Positions 1 to 5,388 of a DNA stretch of 6,917 nucleotides are shown here, piece after piece. The DNA comes from DASWRT01 sp036403035 (GTDB lineage Bacteria > Pseudomonadota > Alphaproteobacteria > ATCC43930 > CGMCC-115725), in NCBI GenBank assembly GCA_036403035.1, contig DASWRT010000192.1, positions 1-6,917 of the forward strand, written 5' to 3'. The first letter of the stretch is position 1. Each line of letters begins with the position of its first letter. Below the pieces are notes generated by a model, which did not search any database, was not told where the DNA came from, and saw only the letters and a list, made by a program, of their open reading frames with translations. The position numbers and the translations under genes were made by a program.

Positions 1-623
1 ACGACGGCGAGTTCGCCCTCCCAGTCGATCATCGTCGAGACCGCCGGATCGAACGGGATCGGGTCGTAGGGGCCGTTGACCGTGTGGACGCCCTTCGTGA
101 AGAAGACCGGATGCTCCGGCAGATCGGCCTTGTTGAGGCGCATCGCCCGGCCTTCCTCGAAATGCTCCAGATAGTTCCAGCCGACGGCATAGACGTTGCG
201 CGCCGGAGTCGGGATCGGCGCCAGCAGCCGGACGGCGGTGACGGCCGGGCCGTCCTCGGGCGACGCCTCGGCGACCAGCTTGCGGACCTGCTCCACCGCC
301 GTCGGCCCGGCGGCGATCAGCGACACCATGCTGGCCGCGTCGAACGGCAGCGCCATCCCGTGCGTCTTCGCCGCCGCGGCCAGATCGACGACGCGCCCCG
401 CCGCGGTCACCGCGCCGACTCTCGCCGCCGCTGCGGCATCGGGAGCGAAGGTGACGAGGCGCAGCAAGGCCCCGGTCGCCGTCGGGACGACAGCCATGGA
501 AGAGGCGTCGGCGGCGCTCACTGCCTGCCCCTGTGCCTGTGCCGCACCTTGCGACGCCGTCAGCAGCGCGCCCGCCGCCGCACCAGTGCTCAGCCTCAGG
601 AAATCGCGTCGTGAGCTGTCCAT
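1..623 (-). CDS. Tat-exported fumarylacetoacetate hydrolase (FAH) family protein, N-terminal part
   Basis: Translating the minus strand from the ATG at 623 gives 207 complete codons that run off the left edge, so the C-terminus is missing. Residues 4-10 read SRRDFLR, a twin-arginine motif, followed by a small-residue hydrophobic stretch and an AQA-type cleavage site near residue 30, predicting Tat export to the periplasm. A linker of about 110 residues follows, then the FAH-fold core: residues 143-152 NVYAVGWNYL, residues 172-184 with PVFFTKG..TVNGP, and DWEGELAV at 200-207. In this family the two glutamates of the EGE motif (E202, E204) bind the catalytic divalent metal. Family members hydrolyse or decarboxylate 2-oxo or acylpyruvate-type substrates, but the substrate here cannot be told. 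A weak GGAAG Shine-Dalgarno lies just upstream of the ATG. Family assignment is firm. The periplasmic location is inferred from the leader and is unusual for a mostly cytosolic family. Confidence 0.88.
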   Translation of the reverse strand, partial: MDSSRRDFLRLSTGAAAGALLTASQGAAQAQGQAVSAADASSMAVVPTATGALLRLVTFAPDAAAAARVGAVTAAGRVVDLAAAAKTHGMALPFDAASMVSLIAAGPTAVEQVRKLVAEASPEDGPAVTAVRLLAPIPTPARNVYAVGWNYLEHFEEGRAMRLNKADLPEHPVFFTKGVHTVNGPYDPIPFDPAVSTMIDWEGELAV

Positions 624-834
624 GTGTTCGCTTCCGTTCGTCTTGTTGCTTCAACTCTATACCAGGAGGCGCGTCCGGCAACTCGCGGGCTGTATGCCGG
701 CTGTATAAAGCCCTGAACCGGCGGGCGGCCGAGATCGTTTCGCGTCAGATCCCGTTTATGCCAGATGTCGCGAGAATCGGTTGCGCTTGGAATGGAATGC
801 CGCCCTGCCCTGCCATGAAACGGGCTCCGCTACC
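624..834. promoter_or_regulatory. Divergent intergenic region between the FAH-family gene and the DUF2491 gene
   Basis: The two flanking genes are transcribed away from each other, so both promoters should lie in these 211 bases. On the minus strand TATAGA (plus coordinates 656-661) could be a -10 box for the FAH gene, but its best -35-like TTGCCG is only about 14 bases away. On the plus strand TATAAA at 704-709 could serve the DUF2491 operon, but no good -35 sits 17 bases upstream. The boxes are therefore tentative. No convincing gene lies here; short open frames across it are overlaps of the flanking genes. Confidence 0.4.
688..709 (+). repeat. 11-bp-period direct repeat of GGCTGTAT
   Basis: GGCTGTAT occurs at 688-695 and again at 699-706, exactly one helical turn apart, and the second copy runs into the TATAAA box. 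Direct repeats on the same DNA face next to a candidate -10 are compatible with a regulator binding site. Chance duplication is equally possible. Confidence 0.35.
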
Positions 835-2574
835 ATGACGCCGCCCTCCCACCGCCGACGCCGCCTGAGTGCGGTCTGCCTCGGCCTATGCGCAATGGTG
901 GCGGCCGGCATGGCGGCGATGGTGCCGCTCGCCGGCGACGTCGAGGCGGCGAACCGGTCGAGCGGCGGCTACTCCCGTCCGAGCGCCGGCGGTTATTCAC
1001 GGCCGAGCGTCCCGTCGGTGCGGCGCCCGTCGATCGGCGGCGGCTATACCGCGCCGCGCACACCCTCGACGAGCGGCGGCTATTCGCGCCCATCTCTCGA
1101 CGGTTATGCGTCTCCCCGCCGTCCATCCGCCGTGCCGCCGTCCTCGTCGCCCGGAGATCAGGCGATCTCGCGGCAGAATTCCGGCAGCGCCCTGGACCGC
1201 TACCTCGGCGAACAGAGACGCCAGCAGCAACAAGCCGCGCGCCCGCCTGCGCCGGCACAACCACCGCCCGCGGTCCCGAGTTCCCCGTGGTCGGCCAGTC
1301 GGCAGCGCACGCCGAGCGTCGGCGGGTATGGCGGCGGAGGCGGCTGGTTCGGCGGCAGCGGCGGCGGCAACCGGAGCGGGTGGTATGCGAACCGCGGCTG
1401 GTCGGCGCCGCCCTACGCCTATCGCAGCGCACCGAGCTTTGGCATCTGGGACGGGCTGTTCCTCTGGTTCATGCTCGACACGCTGACGCGGCCCGGCCAT
1501 GCGGACTTCTTCCACAACCACCAGAACGACCCCGGTTACCGGGAATGGCGGACCGAGGCGGACCGGCTGGCGCAGGACAACGCCGAATTGCGCGCCAAGC
1601 TCGACCAGCTCGATCGGCAGGTCGAGACCCGCCAAGGGCAGCCGCGCGATCCGGACTACCTGCCGCCCGATGCCGGACGCGACGTCGCCCTCGCGCCGGA
1701 GGCGCAGGCGGCACAAGGCAACACGGAGAGCGGACAGGCCGGTCTCGGCGGCGGCATTCTGTTCGTGGTGGTGATCGGCGGCGGCGCACTGTTCCTGTTC
1801 TGGATGTGGCGCCGCCGCACCGCCGCCGGGCGACGGCCGGGCAGTCCTGGAGGAGGAGGGAGTTCGGGAGCCATGAAGACGCCGCTGCAATCGGCCGCCG
1901 ATATCGTTCGTCACAAGCTCTCGGGCGAGGGCTACACGCCGACCCGCTTCCGCGTCGGGATGACGCTCGCGATGGATCCGACGCCGTTCATCCTCGCCGC
2001 CGGCGCGACCAAGGTGCCGACGCCGGACATTGCCGGCGACGGCGGTAACATGCTGATCAACGTGCAGGCCGTCGGCGCGCTGCGCGACGCGTCAGCAGCC
2101 GACGCCCGCGGCGGATCGGCCGTCCTGCACCGCCTCTACCTGCCGGACGGCCGGAGCTTCTTCCAGCTCCACCTCGACGCCGCCGGGAACCCCGACGAGT
2201 GCCGGTTCTTCGCGCCGATCGACGAGGTCGTCCCGGCGAGCGCCGAGGAATGGGCGTTCTGGCTCGACCCGCGCGAGGGCATGATCGGCTGGCCCGAGTT
2301 CCAGACCAAGGACGGCCGGACCTATCCGCGCGCATGGTCGCCCGGCCCGGGGCGGATCGAGCCGAAACGCCTCGTCGAGACGCGCACCGAGGTCGCGGGA
2401 TCGCGCGAGATCGAGTACGCCGCGATGCTCTATGCCGCGCCGACCGGCGCCGCCCAGCCGGCCCTGCAGACCGAGTACATCCTGGTCTCCGCGGTCCGAG
2501 CCGACGACGGTCGGGCCTGGGTCGAGATCGACGCCGGGATCGACGTCAACCCGGCGGCCCTGTCACTAACCTGA
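835..2574 (+). CDS. Membrane-anchored DUF2491 (YjfK-like) protein with secreted repeat/coiled-coil N-terminal region
   Basis: The protein has 579 residues from the ATG at 835. That start is preferred over an in-frame TTG at 781 because it gives a clean signal peptide: RRRR at 7-10, hydrophobic to about 34, cleavage near A38. Then come GGYSRPS-type repeats (44-98), a Gln/Pro-rich stretch (about 130-160), a Gly/Trp-rich stretch (about 165-185), an aromatic segment with IWDGLFLWFMLD (204-215), HADFFHNHQNDPGY (222-235) and a coiled coil (about 235-267). A transmembrane helix spans about 306-326 and is followed by WRRRTAAGRR. Residues about 350-577 form a DUF2491-like domain, with WPEFQT..GR.YPR.WSPG, MLYA and EYILVSA..DDGRAWVEIDAGIDVN. 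Predicted topology is N-terminal part in the periplasm and DUF2491 domain in the cytoplasm, where the neighbouring PspA homologue would act. E. coli YjfK is a short protein without this N-terminal half, so this is an extended architecture. The biochemical function of DUF2491 is unknown to me. It is the first gene of a DUF350/PspA operon. Confidence 0.85.
   Translation: MTPPSHRRRRLSAVCLGLCAMVAAGMAAMVPLAGDVEAANRSSGGYSRPSAGGYSRPSVPSVRRPSIGGGYTAPRTPSTSGGYSRPSLDGYASPRRPSAVPPSSSPGDQAISRQNSGSALDRYLGEQRRQQQQAARPPAPAQPPPAVPSSPWSASRQRTPSVGGYGGGGGWFGGSGGGNRSGWYANRGWSAPPYAYRSAPSFGIWDGLFLWFMLDTLTRPGHADFFHNHQNDPGYREWRTEADRLAQDNAELRAKLDQLDRQVETRQGQPRDPDYLPPDAGRDVALAPEAQAAQGNTESGQAGLGGGILFVVVIGGGALFLFWMWRRRTAAGRRPGSPGGGGSSGAMKTPLQSAADIVRHKLSGEGYTPTRFRVGMTLAMDPTPFILAAGATKVPTPDIAGDGGNMLINVQAVGALRDASAADARGGSAVLHRLYLPDGRSFFQLHLDAAGNPDECRFFAPIDEVVPASAEEWAFWLDPREGMIGWPEFQTKDGRTYPRAWSPGPGRIEPKRLVETRTEVAGSREIEYAAMLYAAPTGAAQPALQTEYILVSAVRADDGRAWVEIDAGIDVNPAALSLT
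964..1128 (+). repeat. Coding repeats: five G-G-Y-S-R-P-S-like units
   Basis: Residues 44-98 of the DUF2491 protein contain GGYSRPS at 44-50, 52-58 and 81-87, with degenerate copies GGYTAPR (69-75) and DGYASPR (89-95). The codons of the copies differ, so the repeats are conserved at the protein level and are not a fresh DNA duplication. A low-complexity, basic, tyrosine-containing segment just after a signal peptide suggests an extended periplasmic region that could contact peptidoglycan or other envelope polymers (inference). Confidence 0.75.
1851..1875 (+). promoter_or_regulatory. Possible internal Shine-Dalgarno and start inside the DUF2491 gene
   Basis: AGGAGGAGGG at 1851-1860 is a near-ideal anti-16S sequence, with a second GGGAG at 1866-1870, ahead of an in-frame ATG at 1873. 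Initiation there would make a 233-residue soluble protein consisting only of the DUF2491 domain, about the size of stand-alone YjfK. The G-rich bases also encode a glycine linker, which is enough to explain them, and the main spacing (12 nt from the end of the tract) is longer than ideal. Confidence 0.25.
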
Positions 2575-2621
2575 AGCTGTCGCTGGCCTGAACCTTTCCG
2601 AAGACGAGCCCGAACCGCCCC

Positions 2622-3050
2622 ATGCCAGACACCACCTTCGGCCTGATCCTGAACAGCCTGCAAACCGGCCTGCCGGTGCTGCTCCTGCAATTCGCGACCA
2701 CGCTCGTGCTGCTCGGCATCGGGGTCGCCTGCTATATGGCGATCACACCGTTCAACGAGCGTAAGCTGGTGAAGGAGGGGAACGTCGCGGCCGGCATCGT
2801 GCTCGGCGGCACGATCGTCTCCCTTGCGATCCCGCTGGCAGCGACGCTTGCGACGAGCGCCGCGGAACTCGATATCCTGCTCTGGGGCGCCGTCGCCCTG
2901 ATCCTGCAATTGGTGACCTTTGCGGCGGCGGCGGCGTTGATCAGGGGATTGCGGTCGATGATCGAGGCGGGCAACGTCGCGGCGGCGCTGACGCTGGTCG
3001 GAATCCAGATCGCCGTCGCGCTGCTCAACGCCGGAGCGATGGCCGGCTGA
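2622..3050 (+). CDS. DUF350 family (YjfL-like) integral membrane protein
   Basis: This 142-residue hydrophobic protein has about four membrane segments (roughly 15-41, 57-77, 82-104 and 119-140). It shows the internal duplication typical of DUF350: ERKLVKEGNVAAGIVLGG (46-63) in the first half and MIEAGNVAAALTLVG (113-127) in the second, each with a charged loop, a GN-V-A motif and a following helix. Family length is usually about 130-140 residues, so it looks complete. DUF350 proteins are recurrent neighbours of PspA-like proteins, DUF2491 proteins and ATP-grasp enzymes; their molecular role is not established. The gene starts 47 bases after the DUF2491 stop, with no terminator between, so the two are probably co-transcribed. 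The ribosome binding site is weak. The N-terminal half is more canonical than the second helix pair, which is Ala/Leu-rich. Confidence 0.88.
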   Translation: MPDTTFGLILNSLQTGLPVLLLQFATTLVLLGIGVACYMAITPFNERKLVKEGNVAAGIVLGGTIVSLAIPLAATLATSAAELDILLWGAVALILQLVTFAAAAALIRGLRSMIEAGNVAAALTLVGIQIAVALLNAGAMAG

Positions 3051-3119
3051 TCGGAACGTTAGACGACGAGCCGTCTCCGCCGGTGCGCCGCACCCAAAGG
3101 CATTAGAACAGGGGAAATC

Positions 3120-3944
3120 ATGATCTCGTTTATCCGCAACCTCGTCGGCGTCAAGACGGATCAGGCCGTGCAGGGCGCGCTGGAGGCGATCGTCCGCTGG
3201 GATCCGAAATCGGCCACCGAGGCCGAGCTGCGAACGATGGAGCAGCATCTCGACGAACTCGGCATGCAGGTCGCGCAGGCGCGCGCCGCCTACGACAAGG
3301 AGCGCCGCGAGGCTGACGCGATCGTCACGCTCTCGCAGCAGCGAATGGCTGCGGCGGAACGGCTCCAGCAGCAGATCGGCGCCGAGACCGATCCGGGCCG
3401 CAAGGTCACGCTGGAGCGGAGCCTCGAAACGCTCGTCGCGATGCTGGAGCAGATGGCGCCGGACATCGACCGCGAGACGAAGGATGCGGTCGACGCCAAG
3501 GAATTTCTGGAGATGCTCGAGCAGACCTACCAGGATGCCGGCAACAAGCTGAAGGCGGCGCGCGCCGAGCTGGAACGCGCCCAGCGCGACATGACCCGCG
3601 CCGGGCAGCAGCGCGAAGTCGCCGAGCGGCGGGCGGAGGCAGCGCGGCAGGCGGCCGGCCTGACGAGCGCGACCAGCGGCCTCAGCGTTGCCTTGAAAGC
3701 GATGCAGGACAACGCGGCGCGCAACCTCGCCACGGCCGAGGCGGCGAACGCCAAGGCCAAGCTGCTACAGCCGACGCGCCCCGAGAAGGACGATCCGAAT
3801 ATCGCCGCCGCCATGACCGCCGTGTCCGGCGGGCGCCCGGCGCCGACGAACCTGTCGGACCGATTGGCGGCGCTCCGCGAGCGGCAGGGCCTGCCGTCTC
3901 CGGGCGGAGCGGCCGGCGGCCGCTTCCTGCCGGGCAGCGATTGA
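3120..3944 (+). CDS. PspA/IM30 (Vipp1) family protein, YjfJ-like
   Basis: The protein has 274 residues and starts at ATG 3120 behind a clear Shine-Dalgarno AGGGGAA (3110-3116). Residues 1-17, MISFIRNLVGVKTDQAV, form a short N-terminal amphipathic-type segment. Long charged heptad-rich helices follow over about 30-190 (for example QVAQARAAYDKERREAD and AELERAQRDMTRAGQQ), then an Ala-rich helix to about 220 and a flexible tail with NLSDRLAALRERQGLPSPGG near the C-terminus. This matches the ESCRT-III-like PspA/IM30 fold, whose members bind stressed inner membranes as oligomers. The combination with DUF350 and DUF2491 matches the YjfJ branch rather than the pspABC operon, and no PspF-like activator gene is visible. 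It lies 69 bases after the DUF350 gene and is the last gene of the block before a hairpin. No transmembrane segment is present, so it should be a cytoplasmic peripheral membrane protein. Confidence 0.88.
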   Translation: MISFIRNLVGVKTDQAVQGALEAIVRWDPKSATEAELRTMEQHLDELGMQVAQARAAYDKERREADAIVTLSQQRMAAAERLQQQIGAETDPGRKVTLERSLETLVAMLEQMAPDIDRETKDAVDAKEFLEMLEQTYQDAGNKLKAARAELERAQRDMTRAGQQREVAERRAEAARQAAGLTSATSGLSVALKAMQDNAARNLATAEAANAKAKLLQPTRPEKDDPNIAAAMTAVSGGRPAPTNLSDRLAALRERQGLPSPGGAAGGRFLPGSD

Positions 3945-3948
3945 AGGC

Positions 3949-3968
3949 AAGGCGGCGCCTGCCGCCTT
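3949..3968 (+). terminator. Perfect 8-bp hairpin after the PspA-family gene
   Basis: AAGGCGGC (3949-3956), loop GCCT, then GCCGCCTT (3961-3968) form a perfect stem beginning 5 bases after the stop codon. No U-tract follows (the next bases are ACGCCCGGCGGG), so it may be an inefficient or Rho-assisted terminator, or a 3'-end stabilising hairpin, rather than a canonical intrinsic terminator. Its position suggests the three-gene operon ends or is attenuated here. Confidence 0.45.
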
Positions 3969-4080
3969 ACGCCCGGCGGGAAGGACCTCTCCTGGGCGAG
4001 ACCATGGTTGAGATCCGCAGTGACGGCGGCGCCGCATTCATCCGGTATGCGCGGCGTTGCGTCGAGGCACGGATGAGGGC

Positions 4081-4266
4081 ATGGATGAGAACCGTCGGCA
4101 CGGCGTGCTGTGCCTGACGGCCGTTCTCGTCGCCTGCTCGGCGTCGCCGCCGGGGCAGGAGCGCGACAACGCGCTTTCCAAGCGGCATGACTGCGCCGAT
4201 CCGGACTGGCAGCGCACCCATCTCGGTCTCTGGTACGACATCTGCCGCCGGAACGCGCTTCGATAG
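4081..4266 (+). CDS. Small lipoprotein, 61 aa, unknown function
   Basis: Residues 5-19 run RRHGVLCLTAVLVAC: a basic N-region, a short hydrophobic core and a lipobox L-V-A-C ending at Cys19, predicting a lipid-anchored mature peptide of 43 residues. The mature part is polar (SPPGQERDNALSKRHD) with a conserved-looking WQRTHLGLWYDIC segment. It contains two further cysteines (C38, C55) that could form a disulfide in the periplasm. ATG 4081 is chosen over an in-frame TTG at 4057 because it gives the shorter, cleaner lipoprotein signal; GAGGG sits very close upstream. I do not recognise a named family. It lies 136 bases after the PspA-family gene, and its stop overlaps the first base of the Shine-Dalgarno of the lpiA remnant, so it was probably translationally linked to lpiA. 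Confidence 0.7.
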   Translation: MDENRRHGVLCLTAVLVACSASPPGQERDNALSKRHDCADPDWQRTHLGLWYDICRRNALR

Positions 4267-4278
4267 GGAGATACCGTG
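4266..4278 (+). promoter_or_regulatory. Ribosome binding site fixing the GTG start of the lpiA remnant
   Basis: GGGAG at 4266-4270 lies 5 bases ahead of GTG 4276, and the first G is the last base of the lipoprotein TAG stop. The strong site at correct spacing supports the GTG as the start, and the overlap suggests coupled translation of the two genes. Confidence 0.6.
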
Positions 4279-4964
4279 CGCCGCGCATCGGCGGAAATCC
4301 ATCACGACCCCGCGCCGGCATCGCCGATCGCCTCCGACCGGCCGCAGCCGCCGGCGCCGATGCTCCGCCGGCTCCGTCCGTTGCTGCTGCTGGCCGGCGC
4401 CGCGCTCCTGGCGGCGCTGGCGGTCGTCGCGCTGCATCGGCTGACGACCGAGATCCGCTTCGCCGACCTTGCCGACGCGGTCCGTTCGACGCCGGCCGCG
4501 GCGATCGCGTGGTCGGTGCTGGCGACGGCGGCGAGCTATGCCGCGCTGATCGGCTACGACGTGTCCGGCCTGCGCTATGTCGGCGCCCGCCCGCCGCGCG
4601 GAACGACGGCGCTTGCCGCGTTCGCGGGCTATGCGCTCGGCAATGCGGTCGGGCTCGGTTCGCTGACCGGCGGCGCGGTGCGTTACCGCATCTACGCCGC
4701 GGCCGGCGTGCCGCCGGCGCGGATCGCGGGCGTCGTGCTGTTCATCGCCGCGGCGTTCGGCATCGGCGTGACGACGGTCGGCGCGGCCGGGCTCGCGCTG
4801 CAGGCGGAGATCGTCGGCCCGCTGTTCGGTTTGCCGTCCCGCTGCTCAGGGGCGGCGCCTGCCTGATGCTCGCTGCGGCCGCCGCGTTCGTGGTGCTTTG
4901 CGCGGTAAGGCGCGGGACGCTATCCGTCGGTCCGCTGCGGCTGACGCTGCCCACCCCCGGCCGC
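4276..4964 (+). pseudogene. lpiA: lpiA/mprF remnant: N-terminal flippase domain, frameshifted and truncated
   Basis: The first frame (GTG 4276, stop TGA 4864-4866) encodes the start of an MprF/LpiA-type membrane domain: LRPLLLLAGAALL (33-45), EIRFADL (59-65), GYDVSGLRYVG (93-103), GYALGNAVGLGSLTGGAVRYRIY (118-140 region; the GG.VRYR motif is characteristic) and a helix at about 151-175. After GLPS (185-188) the similarity continues one frame back, as PLLRGGACLM, another helix and LSVGPLRLTLPTPG, up to about 4964. Losing one C from the run at 4838-4840 explains the shift. Intact MprF/LpiA proteins have about 850 residues, with many more helices and a C-terminal synthase that transfers lysine from Lys-tRNA to phosphatidylglycerol. 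All of that is absent here. The assignment rests on motif recognition, and the gene is almost certainly non-functional. Confidence 0.8.
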
Positions 4965-5194
4965 TGATCGGCTATTCGTTCGGCGCCGACGTCATGCCGC
5001 CGTTCGCCTACGACCGGCTGCCGGACGCGGCGAAGCGGCGCGTCGTCCAACTCTCCCTGCTCGGCTTCTCGGATGCCGCCGATTTCGAAATCAGGGTCGC
5101 CGGCTGGCTCGGCGCGGCGGCGAGCAAGGACGCCCTGCCGACCGCCCCGGCGCTCGCGCCGATCGATCCCGGCATGGTCCAGTGCTTCTACACC
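4961..5194 (+). pseudogene. acvB: acvB/virJ remnant: alpha/beta-hydrolase segment with GYSFG nucleophile
   Basis: A third frame, with no start codon of its own, reads PLIGYSFGADVMPPFAYDRL from 4961, then VVQLSLLGFSDAADFEIRVAGWLG and, near 5175-5190, VQCFY. This is the core of the VirJ/AcvB family: the nucleophile-elbow serine in GYSFGAD, the LLG..ADFE...GWLG strand-helix region, and the CFY element that normally leads into an acidic E-x-E stretch. AcvB hydrolyses lysyl-phosphatidylglycerol in the periplasm and is encoded directly downstream of lpiA in Agrobacterium and rhizobia. Only about 78 residues remain. The N-terminal domain is gone, and so is the C-terminal part with the GGHHFDGDY-like histidine motif, so it cannot be active. 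It is joined directly to the lpiA remnant at about 4950-4965. Confidence 0.78.
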
Positions 5195-5214
5195 GAGCTA
5201 ACCGGAGCTAGCCG
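5195..5214 (+). repeat. 10-bp tandem duplication at the acvB breakpoint
   Basis: GAGCTAACCG (5195-5204) is followed at once by GAGCTAGCCG (5205-5214), one mismatch in ten. It sits exactly where AcvB similarity stops, so it may be a footprint of the rearrangement, for example a slippage duplication or a target-site duplication left by an excised element. Confidence 0.5.
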
Positions 5215-5233
5215 AGGTGCCTGCCGGCTTGCG

Positions 5234-5262
5234 CAAAAAGGAACCCCGCCTCGCGGCGGGGT
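5234..5262 (-). terminator. Rho-independent terminator, minus strand
   Basis: Read on the minus strand, ACCCCGCC (5262-5255), loop GCGA, then GGCGGGGT (5250-5243) form a perfect 8-bp stem, followed by TCC and TTTTT (5239-5235). This is a textbook intrinsic terminator. The only minus-strand gene upstream is the 100-aa hypothetical that ends at 5627. If it is the target, its transcript has a 3' extension of about 365 nt antisense to the small membrane protein gene. Otherwise the terminator belongs to an unseen small RNA. Confidence 0.7.
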
Positions 5263-5358
5263 CAAGTTGCTCATTGGGAACCTCGACGCGGTGCGGCGCG
5301 CCGAGACCTCAATTGGTAGCACGCCGGACTTACACAGACCTGACGACCGGAAAGGTTT

Positions 5359-5388
5359 CCGGCGCCCGCCGGGGCTCACGTTCTTTTT
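5359..5388 (+). terminator. Possible weak plus-strand terminator after the lpiA-acvB scar
   Basis: CCGGCG-CC-CGCCGG (5359-5372), or the alternative GCCC-GCCG-GGGC (5364-5375), precedes TTCTTTTT (5381-5388). The 5-8 base gap between stem and T-tract is longer than ideal. It would end transcripts coming through the pseudogenes. Confidence 0.25.

Noticed and set aside
84..708. Plus-strand open frames across the left end
   Set aside because: They are Arg/Ala-rich shadows of the minus-strand FAH-family gene, whose motifs and Tat leader are clear.
781..834. TTG-initiated N-terminal extension of the DUF2491 gene
   Set aside because: It would place 18 residues in front of a clear signal peptide that begins at ATG 835.
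1320..1385. GGC/GGA-rich stretch as a DNA repeat or regulatory element
   Set aside because: It is fully explained as the Gly-rich linker codons of the DUF2491 protein.
2430..3248. Long minus-strand frame opposite DUF2491, DUF350 and PspA genes
   Set aside because: It spans two intergenic gaps and three real genes. The translation is low-complexity Arg/Gln/His-rich, typical of antisense shadows in GC-rich DNA.
4004..4117. Short plus-strand frame starting at ATG 4004 (37 residues)
   Set aside because: It overlaps the lipoprotein gene in another frame, has no signal, motif or convincing ribosome site, and ends in CCA-type residues with no family resemblance.
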